A DNA stretch of 64,000 bases from assembly GCF_001687365.1 (NCBI RefSeq), contig NZ_LGLV01000005.1, forward strand, positions 1 to 64,000, written 5' to 3'. The notes beneath the pieces are model-generated. The model saw only the letters and a program-made list of their open reading frames with translations, was not told the DNA's origin and searched no databases. Both the position numbers and the translations under genes were made by a program. This DNA comes from Pararhizobium polonicum. GTDB lineage: Bacteria > Pseudomonadota > Alphaproteobacteria > Rhizobiales > Rhizobiaceae. Positions 25,531-35,700 of the stretch are shown piece by piece; position 1 is the stretch's first letter, and the number at the start of each line of letters is the position of its first letter.

Positions 25531-27891
25531 ATGAAAGACAAGGAAGAGACGGCTCGAACGGACCATCCATCCCTGGAGGCTTGCTTGACGAAGAGTTTAG
25601 GCCGTTATCGGCGCGATAACGGAGCCAAGACTGCCGGCGGTGATACGCAGAGGCTGTTTGCGGCAAGCCAGCGGCTTGCTGCCGAAGTGTCCCGCATGTT
25701 CGGCCCCGAACCAGACATCGCCGATCGCCATTATTGGCTCGAGACGATGATGAACCACATCCCCGATTATATCTATGCCAAGGATCTCGAAGGCCGTTTT
25801 CTCATCGCCAATCGTGCCACGGTTGCCGACAACGGCTTTGCGGAAATGAAGGATATCATCGGCAAGACCGATTACGACCTGCATCCGGCCGAAATGATCG
25901 GCCATATGGCGGCGACGGAGCGGCAGGTCATCGAGACGGGCCAGCCGATCTTCGGAATGGAGGAGCGGGCGTTCGTCAGCAAGGGCTACGAGCGCTGGCT
26001 GATGACCTCCAAGGTGCCGTTGCGCAACAAGCAGGGCGAGACCATCGGCATCGTCGGCATCTCGCGCGATATCAGCGATCGCAAGAAGGCGGAGCGTCTG
26101 CTCGTCGGCCAGGCCCGGCTGCTGGAAATGATTGCCACGAGCACGCCGCTCGCCGATTTCTTCAACGAGCTGATCCTGATGATCGAGGCGCATCTGCCCG
26201 GCATCGTCGGTTCGATCCTGCTCCTGTCGCCGGACGGGAGACAGCTTCTGTCCGGCGCTGCCCCGGGGCTCGACGAGGCCTATTGCTCTGCGATCCACGG
26301 CCTGGCCATCGGCCCCAAGGCCGGATCCTGCGGCACGGCCGCCTGGCGCGGTGAACCGGTCGTCGTCGCCGACGTCCTGAGCGACCCCCTGTGGGAGGAT
26401 TATGCCGGGCTGATCAGGCCCTTGGGTTACCGGTCCTGCTGGTCGACCCCCATTCAATCCTATCAGGGGCAGGTGCTCGGCACCTTCGCCCTCTATTCGC
26501 GGGACGTCGGTGTTCCCTCCGTCGAGCAGAACGACATGATTTCGATGGCGGCGCATCTTGCCGGCATCGCCATCGAGCGGCGTCAATCGGAAGAGCGCAT
26601 CCAGTTCATGGCGCATCACGATGCCCTGACCGGCCTGCCCAACCGGGTGCTGTTCGATGAGCGTGTCGCCAGCGCCCTGCAGCAGGCGCGCGTCAGCGGC
26701 CAGTGGGTGGCGCTGGCCTTCCTCGATCTCGACAATTTCAAGCTGATCAATGACACGCTTGGCCACAATGCCGGCGATGAGCTGCTGCGGGTCGTTGCCG
26801 GCCGCATGCTGGCCTGCGTGCGCAAGTCGGACATGATCGTGCGGGTCGGCGGCGACGAATTCATCATTCTCCTGAACGGCCTGCCGCCCGAACGCAGCAT
26901 CGTTCTGTCCCGGCTGGAGGATATCCGCGCCGCCATCGGTGCGCCGCTGGTGCTGGGCGGACGCAGCCTGCAGGTCAGCTGTTCGATGGGGGTCGTCTGT
27001 TATCCCGATCACGGCGAGACTGCGAGCGAACTGCTGGCCAATGCCGATTCGGCCATGTACCGGGCCAAGGAAATCGGCCGCAACAATCTGCAGCTGTTCG
27101 ATGTGGAAATGGCCTTGAAGGCCCATGAGAAACTGCGGCGTCACGAGGAGCTGCGCGATGCGATTGCCCGCGGCGAATTCGTGCTGCATTACCAGCCGCA
27201 GATGAACCTGAAGACGCAGAGGATTTTTGCGGCTGAATCGCTGCTGCGCTGGCAGCATCCGCAGCGCGGCATGGTTTTGCCGGGCGAGTTCATCCCGCTG
27301 GCCGAGGAAACCGGCCTGATCGTGCCGATCGGCGATTGGGTGCTGAACGAAGCCTGCCGCCAGAACAAGGCCTGGCAGGATGCGGGCCTGCCGTCGATCG
27401 TCGTCAGCGTCAATGTCTCCGCCCGCCAGTTCAAGGAGCGCAACTGGGTGTCGCGGGTGGCCGAGGCGCTCGAGGTGAGCGGGCTGGAAGCGCGCTATCT
27501 CGAGCTGGAAGTGACCGAGAGCCTGATCATGCAGGATGTCGTCACGGCTGTTGCCACCATGCACGAGCTTGAGGCGCTCGGCGTCCATCTTGCCATCGAC
27601 GATTTCGGCACCGGCTATTCGAGCCTCAGCGCATTGAAGAGCTTTCCGGTCCGCCGCCTGAAGATCGACCGTTCCTTCGTTCAGGACATTCCGGACGATG
27701 CCGACGACATGGCGATCACCGGCGCGATCATCTCGCTGGCGCAGAAGCTGCAGATGCAGGTCATTGCCGAAGGCGTGGAAACACAGGCGCAGGTCGATTT
27801 CCTGGCGGCCAGCGGCTGCGACGATATCCAGGGCTATTTCATCAGCCGGCCGGTGGGGGCGGCGGCGTTTGTTGCCTTGCTGGCGGGCTAG
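25531..27891 (+). CDS. PAS-GAF-GGDEF-EAL c-di-GMP signalling protein
   Basis: A 786-residue soluble protein with a PAS domain (~68-190, MNHIPDYIYAKDLEGRF), a GAF domain (~200-355, with AGSCGTAAWRGEPVVVADV), a GGDEF domain (~360-525) and an EAL domain (~540-785). GGDEF is intact (VGGDEF, ~438) and preceded by the inhibitory RxxD site RKSD. The EAL domain has ESLLRW, LEVTES, DDFGTGYSSL and LKIDRSF, so phosphodiesterase activity is also plausible. The bifunctional balance probably depends on PAS/GAF ligands. The frame is open further upstream; 25531 is the first ATG giving a plausible N-terminus, though its ribosome binding site is weak. Confidence 0.9.
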   Translation: MKDKEETARTDHPSLEACLTKSLGRYRRDNGAKTAGGDTQRLFAASQRLAAEVSRMFGPEPDIADRHYWLETMMNHIPDYIYAKDLEGRFLIANRATVADNGFAEMKDIIGKTDYDLHPAEMIGHMAATERQVIETGQPIFGMEERAFVSKGYERWLMTSKVPLRNKQGETIGIVGISRDISDRKKAERLLVGQARLLEMIATSTPLADFFNELILMIEAHLPGIVGSILLLSPDGRQLLSGAAPGLDEAYCSAIHGLAIGPKAGSCGTAAWRGEPVVVADVLSDPLWEDYAGLIRPLGYRSCWSTPIQSYQGQVLGTFALYSRDVGVPSVEQNDMISMAAHLAGIAIERRQSEERIQFMAHHDALTGLPNRVLFDERVASALQQARVSGQWVALAFLDLDNFKLINDTLGHNAGDELLRVVAGRMLACVRKSDMIVRVGGDEFIILLNGLPPERSIVLSRLEDIRAAIGAPLVLGGRSLQVSCSMGVVCYPDHGETASELLANADSAMYRAKEIGRNNLQLFDVEMALKAHEKLRRHEELRDAIARGEFVLHYQPQMNLKTQRIFAAESLLRWQHPQRGMVLPGEFIPLAEETGLIVPIGDWVLNEACRQNKAWQDAGLPSIVVSVNVSARQFKERNWVSRVAEALEVSGLEARYLELEVTESLIMQDVVTAVATMHELEALGVHLAIDDFGTGYSSLSALKSFPVRRLKIDRSFVQDIPDDADDMAITGAIISLAQKLQMQVIAEGVETQAQVDFLAASGCDDIQGYFISRPVGAAAFVALLAG

Positions 27892-28087
27892 CGCGCCCTA
27901 TGTCTGTGCTGTTTTTGCATCGCTGAAGCGGTCTTGCGCCGTCGTGAACATGCTTGGCTGGCGCAAGCCCTGTTCCAGCCGCAATTGCCATACTTGTGGC
28001 AGAGACCGGTATATGTGCCCGGGATGCAATGCTGCGTGGCCCTGGGTTACGCATTCGCCAATCCGCGTCAACGGAATATAGAGTTCA

Positions 28088-28876
28088 ATGACCCTCTCCA
28101 AACCTCTCTCCCGCCGGCAGTTTCTCAATATGTCCGGGCTTGCCGTCGCCTCGGCCGGCCTTGCAGGATGTACGTCCTCGATGAATACGGACCGCTTCCG
28201 CGCCGAAACCGCGCCCTATTTCCGCAATCCGGCCATGGAAGGCCGCTTCAGCGATCCGCGCTACGGCGCTGAGCTGGAAGGCCCCGTCGATGGCGGTGCG
28301 CCGCCGAGCGGCCTGCCTGCGCAATCGGCCTATTACGCCGAGATGTACGGCCCCAAGATCGATGACGGTTTCAACATCCCGGCGGTGCCCTATCAGCAGA
28401 TCGATGCGCGCTTCTATCGCCAGCAGGTCGAGAATACCTTCGGCGAACGGCCGGGCACCATCATCGTCGATACCGGCGAGCGCTTCCTCTACCTCATTCT
28501 GCCCAACGGCTCGGCCATGCGCTATGGCGTCGGCATCGGCCGCGAGGGGTTTGCCTGGTCGGGCAGGGGCGTGATCCAGTGGAAGCAGAAATGGCCGCGC
28601 TGGAAGCCGCCGAACGAGATGGTCGCCCGTCAGCCGCATCTGGAACAATATTCGATCGCCAATGGCGGCATGGCTCCGGGCCTCAACAATCCGCTCGGTG
28701 CGCGCGCCATGTATATCTTCCAGAATGGCCAGGACACGCTCTACCGTCTGCACGGCAATCCGGAATGGCAGTCGATCGGCAAGGCCGTATCGTCGGGATG
28801 TGTGCGCCTGATCAATCAGGACGTCATCGATCTCTACGATCGCGTCCGCCCCGGCGCACCTATTCTGGTGATCTGA
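28088..28876 (+). CDS. L,D-transpeptidase (YkuD domain), exported
   Basis: A 262-residue cell-wall enzyme that would form 3-3 cross-links or attach proteins to peptidoglycan. The N-terminus has a Tat-like SRRQFLNMSGLA and a lipobox L-A-G-C with Cys28, so it may be a Tat-exported lipoprotein. The YkuD domain spans ~125-262, with RLHGNPEW and the catalytic SSGCVRL (Cys238). Preceded by ~200 bases without a gene and followed by a hairpin terminator. Confidence 0.92.
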   Translation: MTLSKPLSRRQFLNMSGLAVASAGLAGCTSSMNTDRFRAETAPYFRNPAMEGRFSDPRYGAELEGPVDGGAPPSGLPAQSAYYAEMYGPKIDDGFNIPAVPYQQIDARFYRQQVENTFGERPGTIIVDTGERFLYLILPNGSAMRYGVGIGREGFAWSGRGVIQWKQKWPRWKPPNEMVARQPHLEQYSIANGGMAPGLNNPLGARAMYIFQNGQDTLYRLHGNPEWQSIGKAVSSGCVRLINQDVIDLYDRVRPGAPILVI

Positions 28877-28881
28877 TAGGT

Positions 28882-28912
28882 TCCGGCGCGTCGTTGTCGA
28901 TGCGCCGGACTT
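28882..28912 (+). terminator. Hairpin terminator after the L,D-transpeptidase gene
   Basis: TCCGGCGC (28882-28889) pairs with GCGCCGGA (28902-28909) around a 12-base loop, followed by CTTTG. The short U tract makes it moderate. Confidence 0.5.
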
Positions 28913-28945
28913 TGTCCGCGGGGAGGCCGGCGCGGCGGCTGTCCC

Positions 28946-29338
28946 TCAAGCTCCGTGTTTCCCGTCTCCCAGAAGCACGGCCATCGCCCGCAGGTTCTCC
29001 GGCGTCAGCGGCTTTTCGAAATAGCTGGTGACAAAATCGTAGTGCAGCGCCCGCTCACGGTCGGCGGCGTGGTGCGAGCTGGTCAGCATGGCCACCACCG
29101 GCGCATGCGTGGCAAACTCCTCCCTGTAATGCTCCAGGAACTCGAAGCCGTTCATGACCGGCATGTTGATGTCGAGGATGATGACATCGGGCGTCGTGGC
29201 TTTCAGCAGGGTCAGCGCCTCCAGCCCGTTCATGGCCTGCAGCACCTTGATCCCGGGATCGAACCTGTGGATCGTGTAGGTGCAGATGAACTGGTCGTTC
29301 TCGTCGTCATCGACGGTCAGTATGGAGTGCATCCTCAT
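28946..29338 (-). CDS. Single-domain response regulator
   Basis: A 130-residue receiver domain without an output domain. The acidic pocket is at Asp10-Asp12 (TVDDDEND), the phosphoacceptor is Asp56 (ILDINMP), and the conserved Thr/Ser and Lys are in AMLTSS and FEKPLTPE. It overlaps the histidine kinase stop by four bases, so it is translated from the same mRNA and is the likely partner. It probably acts by protein-protein contact. Confidence 0.93.
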   Translation of the reverse strand: MRMHSILTVDDDENDQFICTYTIHRFDPGIKVLQAMNGLEALTLLKATTPDVIILDINMPVMNGFEFLEHYREEFATHAPVVAMLTSSHHAADRERALHYDFVTSYFEKPLTPENLRAMAVLLGDGKHGA

Positions 29339-31290
29339 CTCCCTTTGTCCTCCTCCGGCAATGTCACTGTGAAAATGCTGCCCTTGTCCTGCCGGCGGTA
29401 GGCGACGGTGCCGCCGAGATGCTCGACGCTCTTGCGCAGGATATAGAGCCCCAGCCCGCTGCCGGGGGCATGTTGCGGGTGGAAGCGCTTGAACATCTGG
29501 AAAAGCTGCGGTTCGCTGCCCGGCGGAATGCCAAGCCCGTTGTCGGCCACCGACAGGACGAACCGTCCCTTGACGGAGGAGGCGCGCACGAAAATCTCGG
29601 GCAGGGCCTCCGCCGGGTCGTGATACTTGATCGCGTTCGACAGCAGGTTGTCGACGATGATCTGAAACCGGCTCGCCTTGCGGCGCACGACCATCGTGTC
29701 GGGAATGTCGATATGGACGGCGGAACGGCGGCTGCCATCCATATGGCGCAGCCGGTCGAGCGTATCGCGCACGGTGCGGGCGACGGGGATCGTGCTTTCC
29801 GGCTCGTCCATCACCTTGGTGCGGGTGAGAAGGATGATATTCTGGATGAGGTGGTCGAGCTTGCGGAAGCTCTGGTCGATCCGTGAGAGCACCGGTTGAA
29901 GCTCGGATACGTTCGCACCCTGCCGGATCATGTCCTGGACGATCGACATCAGCCCAAGCGACGAGGCGATCGGCGAGCGCAGGTCGTGCGACGTCCGGTA
30001 GGAGAATTCCTCCAGTTCGGCATTGGCATCGAGGATATCGCGCTCATAGGCCTTGCGCCCGGAGATATCACGCACCACGCCGCTGTAGAGCACCTGATGA
30101 TCGAGATCGATCCTGGCGACCGAAAGCTCGGCGGGAAAGGTCGAGCCGTCCTTGCGCTGGCCTTCCGTCTCCCGGCCGGCACCGGTCACGCCCTCCATGC
30201 CGGTGTTCGCGTCGCTGTCCGCATGGGGAAGCGCCCCGCCGCCACGCGGCATCAGCATCGCGATATTCCGGCGCAGCATCTCGCCGGCAGGGTAGCCGAA
30301 GATCGTTTCGCAGGCCGGATTGACCGACAGGATCGTGCCGCGCTCGTCGATGGTGATGAAGCCATCCGCCGCTGTATCGATGATGGCCGCCAGCCGCTTG
30401 CGGCTTTCGCGCAGCTGCCTGGCCATCGTCTTTGACCGTTCGGCGCTGCGAAAGGCATAGACGATCAGGCAGGCATAGACCGCCCCGGACAAAAGCAGCA
30501 CGGCCAGCAGCGTCGAGCGCGCATTGTTGTGTTCGCCTGCCGGAAGTTCCTGCGTAAACCGGGCTTCCTGGCGCAGCATCTCGATATAGGTGATGCTCAG
30601 CAGCAGGAGATAGGTCGCCGCCGCGAGCGTCGCTGCGACCACCGGCAGCGGATAGCCGAGCCGTTCGACGCCGCTAAAGATCAGTCCCGCCGAAAGGCTG
30701 AAAAAGCAGAATGCCGTCTGCGGCGACATGCGCGCCAAAGGCAGCCAGTCGCGCGCGGTCGAGATGCTGAGAAGATAACCGAGCAGGGCGCTGGCCGCGA
30801 TCATGAAGACCAGCGCAGCGAGAACGACCCGGATGGGGAAGAGGCGGCCGGGGGCACCGCCGAGCAGGATCGCCGCATTGATCAGCACGAAGCAGAACGC
30901 GACATTGGGCGCCATGCGGCCTGGAAGACCGGTGCCAACAGTCACGAAAGGCGTGATGAACAGCTGGCCGAGCGCAAGGCCGATCGGGAGAATATATTCC
31001 GCCAGGCTCACCACGGCAAACAGGGCGGCAAGGCCGGCAAGCGCCATGGACATGCGCCGCGCGCCCGCCGCCAGCAGGCAGGCTGCACTGCCCGAAAGCA
31101 CGAAACAGAGCGCCGTATTGAATTGCATCGCAAAGAGAACCGGTGCTGCCGGCACGAGCGTGACAGGCCGGGCCAGCCACAGTGCCATGACCGCCATACC
31201 GACGGCGATGCTGATCCATCCGGTCAGCATGCCGGACGATCTGGCTATGTGGTCCTGGCGCAAGAATTCCGCCTCCCAGCGACGAGACAT
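29335..31290 (-). CDS. Membrane-bound PAS sensor histidine kinase
   Basis: A 651-residue kinase. The first ~290 residues hold about eight hydrophobic helices forming a membrane sensor of uncharacterised type. Then come a PAS domain (~310-420, IDTAADGFITIDERGTILSVN), a HisKA domain with the phosphoacceptor His in SYRTSHDLRSPI, and an HATPase domain with NLLSNAIKYHD, DNGLGIP and GSGLGLYI. The ATG at 31290 is chosen; a TTG 12 bases upstream is possible. Cotranscribed with the receiver gene that follows. Confidence 0.9.
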   Translation of the reverse strand: MSRRWEAEFLRQDHIARSSGMLTGWISIAVGMAVMALWLARPVTLVPAAPVLFAMQFNTALCFVLSGSAACLLAAGARRMSMALAGLAALFAVVSLAEYILPIGLALGQLFITPFVTVGTGLPGRMAPNVAFCFVLINAAILLGGAPGRLFPIRVVLAALVFMIAASALLGYLLSISTARDWLPLARMSPQTAFCFFSLSAGLIFSGVERLGYPLPVVAATLAAATYLLLLSITYIEMLRQEARFTQELPAGEHNNARSTLLAVLLLSGAVYACLIVYAFRSAERSKTMARQLRESRKRLAAIIDTAADGFITIDERGTILSVNPACETIFGYPAGEMLRRNIAMLMPRGGGALPHADSDANTGMEGVTGAGRETEGQRKDGSTFPAELSVARIDLDHQVLYSGVVRDISGRKAYERDILDANAELEEFSYRTSHDLRSPIASSLGLMSIVQDMIRQGANVSELQPVLSRIDQSFRKLDHLIQNIILLTRTKVMDEPESTIPVARTVRDTLDRLRHMDGSRRSAVHIDIPDTMVVRRKASRFQIIVDNLLSNAIKYHDPAEALPEIFVRASSVKGRFVLSVADNGLGIPPGSEPQLFQMFKRFHPQHAPGSGLGLYILRKSVEHLGGTVAYRRQDKGSIFTVTLPEEDKGR

Positions 31291-31358
31291 CGCTCCGGAC
31301 AAAGAGTAGCGCGGCGGTTGTATATTGGAAGGCTGATACGGCGTTTTAGGGTGGTGTT

Positions 31359-31838
31359 TTAGCCGTTCTGGTTCTCGTCGAGATGCGTGCCCAGGTCATG
31401 AAGGGCAGAGCGCAGGGCGGCGGCTTCCTCCATGCTGCATCCGGTCGCCTTGCCGATTTCCATCAGGATGCCGAAAGCATCCGTCTTCAGCGCCACGCCC
31501 TTGGGCGTCAGCGTGATGATGACCTGGCGCTCATCACTCTTGTCGCGGATCCGGCTGACGAAACCGGCGGTCTCCAGCCGCTTGAGCAGGGGCGAGAGCG
31601 TACCGGAATCGAGCCCCAGTTCCTCGCCGATGCCCTTGACCGTCATCCTGTCCTTTTGCCAGAGCGCCAGAAGCACCAGATATTGCGGATAGGTGAGGCC
31701 GAACCGGTCGAGCAGCGGCTTGTAGGTGCGGTTGAAGGCATGCGCTACCGAATAGACGGCAAAGCAGAGCTGCTGGCCGAGCGCCAGCGCCTCGCTGTCT
31801 TTCAGATCGTCCTTACGCATGTCATTATCGTGGGTCAT
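31359..31838 (-). CDS. ohrR: MarR-family organic hydroperoxide sensor OhrR
   Basis: A 159-residue repressor. The peroxide-sensing Cys25 lies in QQLCFAVYSVAHAFNR, the signature of OhrR, and the winged HTH contains MTVKGIGEELGLDSGTLSPLLKRLE. Oxidation of Cys25 by organic hydroperoxides would release DNA. It is divergent from ohr with AT-rich inverted repeats between them, the usual rhizobial arrangement. Confidence 0.95.
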   Translation of the reverse strand: MTHDNDMRKDDLKDSEALALGQQLCFAVYSVAHAFNRTYKPLLDRFGLTYPQYLVLLALWQKDRMTVKGIGEELGLDSGTLSPLLKRLETAGFVSRIRDKSDERQVIITLTPKGVALKTDAFGILMEIGKATGCSMEEAAALRSALHDLGTHLDENQNG

Positions 31839-31865
31839 GCTTGCATTCTCGCAGTTTTAGCGACG

Positions 31866-31907
31866 TTTTGCAATTTGCAAAATTATATTGCGTACAATTG
31901 AATTATG
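31866..31907. promoter_or_regulatory. Putative OhrR operators in the ohrR-ohr gap
   Basis: A perfect inverted repeat TTTTGCAA-T-TTGCAAAA (31866-31882) is followed by TACAATT-G-AATTATG (31893-31907), which resembles published OhrR boxes of the TACAATT type. Both lie in the shared promoter region. Occupancy is inferred. Confidence 0.55.
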
Positions 31908-31982
31908 CGCTATTAAAAATCCGGACAACGCATTGCCCCCGCAATCAACTGCCCAGAAGTCCAAAAACCAAGGAGACAGACA

Positions 31983-32405
31983 ATGCCCATTCTCTACACA
32001 GCCAAGGCATCCGCAACCGGTGGCCGCGCCGGCCATGCTGCCAGCGACAACAGCGTTCTCGACGTCACCCTCACCGTCCCGAAGGAACTGGGCGGCGATG
32101 GCGCCACCGGCACCAATCCCGAGCAGCTGTTCGCCGCCGGCTATTCCGCCTGCTTTCTTGGTGCGCTGAAGTTCGTTGCCGGCAAGGAAAAGGTGAAGAT
32201 CCCCGATGACGCGACGGTCACCACGACAGTCGGTATCGGCCCGCGCGAAGATGGCACCGGCTTCTACATCAGCCCGTCGGTCTCCGTCAGCCTGCCGGGC
32301 ATCGACCGCGAAACCGGCGAAAAGCTCGTCGCCGCCGCCCATATCGTCTGCCCCTACAGCCACGCGCTGCGCACCTCGACCGAAGTCTCTGCAAAGCTCG
32401 CCTGA
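31983..32405 (+). CDS. ohr: Organic hydroperoxide resistance protein Ohr
   Basis: A 140-residue thiol peroxidase of the OsmC/Ohr family that reduces organic hydroperoxides using lipoylated partners. The two catalytic cysteines are Cys57 (YSACFLG) and Cys123 (HIVCPYSHA); the Glu/Arg that support them are present. The N-terminus ILYTAKASATGGRAG is standard. Regulated by the divergent OhrR; terminated by a strong hairpin at 32434. Confidence 0.97.
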   Translation: MPILYTAKASATGGRAGHAASDNSVLDVTLTVPKELGGDGATGTNPEQLFAAGYSACFLGALKFVAGKEKVKIPDDATVTTTVGIGPREDGTGFYISPSVSVSLPGIDRETGEKLVAAAHIVCPYSHALRTSTEVSAKLA

Positions 32406-32433
32406 GACGGGTCCATTCAATCTGCATAGAGAG

Positions 32434-32459
32434 CCCGGCGGAGCGATCCGCCGGGTTTT
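32434..32459 (+). terminator. Intrinsic terminator of ohr
   Basis: CCCGGCGG (32434-32441) pairs with CCGCCGGG (32448-32455) around a 6-base loop, then TTTT. Confidence 0.85.
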
Positions 32460-32720
32460 CCGTTGCTGCGGGAGGCATGTCGACGTCAGTAATACCGGAT
32501 CGTGCGATCAGGATAGCGTGGCGCGTATTGCGGTGACGGCGGGCGGGTTTTCGCCGGCAAGCCCCGCATCCATTGACGTCTCCCTCTTTGTCATCAAATT
32601 TTTTTCTCGCTGCAATTGTTTCCGTTGCAACCTTCGCTATAAATTGCTTCGCCCATCGAAAATGGAAGGGCGCGGCGTAACGGCCTGATATTTTAGCAAA
32701 ATTGAATGGATGGGTGTTCT
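32460..32720. other. Promoter region of the first RTX gene
   Basis: No gene is supported. TTGTTT (32616-32621) and TATAAA (32638-32643), 16 bases apart, form a weak candidate promoter about 80 bases before the gene start. The sequence just around it is AT-rich. Confidence 0.4.
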
Positions 32721-35700
32721 ATGGCGAGAATTGTCGGTGTAACGCGAAACAAGGAAACGCTGACCGGCGGCGGCGGCAGCGACACGCTGGTTGGCGGCGC
32801 CGGCGAGAATATCCTTCTCGGCAAGGGCGGTGCCGATACGTTCGAATCGAGTGCGCGGGTCGCGCACTATACCAGCGAAAGCTACGATACGATCGGCGAC
32901 TTCGAGGTTGGGGTCGACAAGATCGATGTTTCCGCTTTCGGCATTTCGAGCTTTGACCAGCTGAAGTTGATCCTTGAGACGAAGAATGGCACCGACGCCT
33001 ATTTCAACGCCTATTATTACGGCTACGCCCATTCGGTCCAGTTGACCAAAGTCGCCCCCAGCAAGCTGACATCCGGCGATTTCATCTTCGATACGCAGGG
33101 CGCCAAGAGCGAAACCGGCACCGGCGGCAACGACCGGCTGTTCGGCAGTACCAAGAATGACACCCTGGACGGCGGGGCCGGCAACGACCAGCTGTTCGGC
33201 GGTGGCGGCAACGATACTCTGATCGGCGGTACCGGCACCAATGTGCTGTATGGCCAGGCGGGAGCCGATACGTTCAAATCGATCGAGCGGGCGGCGCACT
33301 ATACCAGCGAGAGCTTCGATACGATCGGCGACTTTGTGGTCGGTACTGACAAGATCGACGTCTCTGCCTTCGGCATTTCGAGCCTCGACCAGCTGAAGTT
33401 GATCTTCGAGACGAAGAATGGGACCGACGCCTATTTCAATGCCTATTATTACGGCTACGATCATATCGTCCAATTGACCAAGGTCGCGGCCAGCAAGCTG
33501 ACATCCGGCGACTTCATCTTCGATACGCAGGGCGCCAAGAGCGAAACCGGCACCGCTGGCAACGACCGGCTGTTCGGCAGCAAGGGCGGCGACACGCTGG
33601 ACGGCGGGGCCGGCAACGACCAGCTGTTCGGCGGCGGCGGCAACGATATCCTGATCGGCGGCACCGGCACCAACGTGCTGTATGGCCAGGTTGGAGCCGA
33701 TACCTTCAAATCGATCGAGCGGGCGGCACATTATACCAGCGAGAACTCCGATACGATCGGCGACTTTGTGGTCGGCACCGACAAGATCGACGTCTCGGCC
33801 TTCGGCATTTCGAGCTTCGACCAGCTGAAGCTGATCTTCGAGACGAAGAACGGGACCGACGCCTATTTCAACGCCTATTATTATGGCTATGCCCATTCGA
33901 TCCAGCTGACCAAGGTCGCGGCCAGCAAGCTGACATCCGGCGATTTCATCTACGATACGCAGGGTGCCAAGAGCGAAGTCGGCACCGGTGGTGCAGACCG
34001 CCTGTTCGGCAGCAAGGCGGGTGACACGCTGGAGGGCGGGGCTGGCAACGATCAGCTGTTCGGCGGTGGCGGCAACGATATCCTGATCGGCGGCACGGGC
34101 ACCAACGTGTTGTACGGCCAGACGGGCGCCGATACATTCACCTCCATCGAGCGGGCGGCGCACTACACCAGCGAAAGCTACGATACGATCGGCGACTTCC
34201 AGGTCGGCGTCGACAAGATCGACGTCTCTGCCCTCGGCATTTCGAGCCTCGCCCAGTTGCGGCTGATCCTGGAAACGAAGAACGGCACGGATGCCTATTT
34301 CAACGCCTATTACTACGGCTACGATCACGTCGTTCAGCTGACCAAAGTGCTGCCCGGCAAGCTGACATCCGGCGATTTCATTTATGATACGCAGACGTTC
34401 AAGGATCTGGTTGGTACAAATGGCTCCGACCGTCTGTTCGGCAGCAGGACGACGGATACGCTGGACGGCGGCGCCGGCAACGATCAGCTGTTCGGCGGCT
34501 CTGGTGATGATATCCTGATCGGCGGTGCGGGGAGCAACGTCCTTTATGGTCAGGCCGGTGCCGATACCTTCAAGTCGATCGAGCGGGCGGCGCATTATAC
34601 CAGCGAGAGCTACGATACGATCGGCGACTTCGTGGTCGGCACCGACAAGATCGATGTGTCTGCCTTCGGCATCTCGAGCTTTGACCAGCTGCAGCTGATT
34701 CTGGAAACGAAGAACGGCACGGATGCCTATTTCAATGCCTATTTCTACGGCTATGACCACGCGATCCAGCTGACCAAGGTCGCGGCCAGCAAGCTGACAG
34801 CCGGAGATTTCATCTTCGATACGACCGAATTCAAGGATGAGACCGGCACCAGCGGCGCCGACCGGCTGTTCGGCAGCGCCAAGGCGGACACGCTGGACGG
34901 CGGTAACGGCAACGACCAGCTGTTCGGCGGCGCCGGCAATGACCGGCTGATCGGCGGCGGCGGCAGCAACCGTCTCTATGGCGGCAGCGGCACGGATACG
35001 GCGGTTTTCAGCGGAAACCGAAGTGATTACGTCATCGTCCGCAATGCCGACGGCAGCGTCAATGTCGGTTCCGACGTTCTCTTCAGTGTCGAGAAGATCG
35101 AATTTGCCGACACCACGATCACCACGCCGGCAAACCGCGTGCCGACCGCGCCGACGCTTTCCAAGACTTCCGTGGCGGAAAATACGGCGGTGGGAACGAC
35201 GATCGGCGTCTTTGCCTCCACCGACCCGGAAGGCGGCGCCGTCACCTACCGGCTGACCGACAGCGCCGGCGGCCTGTTCAAACTGTCCGGCAACAAGCTG
35301 CTGGTCGGCAAGGCGCTCGATTATGAAACCCTGCAGAACGACACGATCACGGTCGAAGTGACGGATCTTGCCGGCAAGAAGACGATCAAGACCTTCACCA
35401 TCTCCATTACCGATGTGATGGAGACGATCAACGGCACGGAAAATGGCGAGACGCTGAAGGGCGGCATCGGTGCGGACAAGATCGTTGCCGGTGCGGGCAA
35501 TGATACGCTGTACGGCTATGGCGGCAACGATCACCTCTATGGCAATGCCGGTGACGATATCCTCTATGGCGGCCTCGGCGCAGACACGCTGACGGGCGGC
35601 CCGGGCAAGGATGTGTTCCTGTTCAAGGCGCTGTCGGATTCCACCGTGGCATCGAAGGGCCGCGACACGATCCTCGATTTCTCCGGTGCAGGTGGCGACC

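Noticed and set aside
32835..34994. Regular repeats considered as a CRISPR or satellite array
   Set aside because: The unit is 432 bases, has no spacers, and keeps reading frame; it is a coding repeat.
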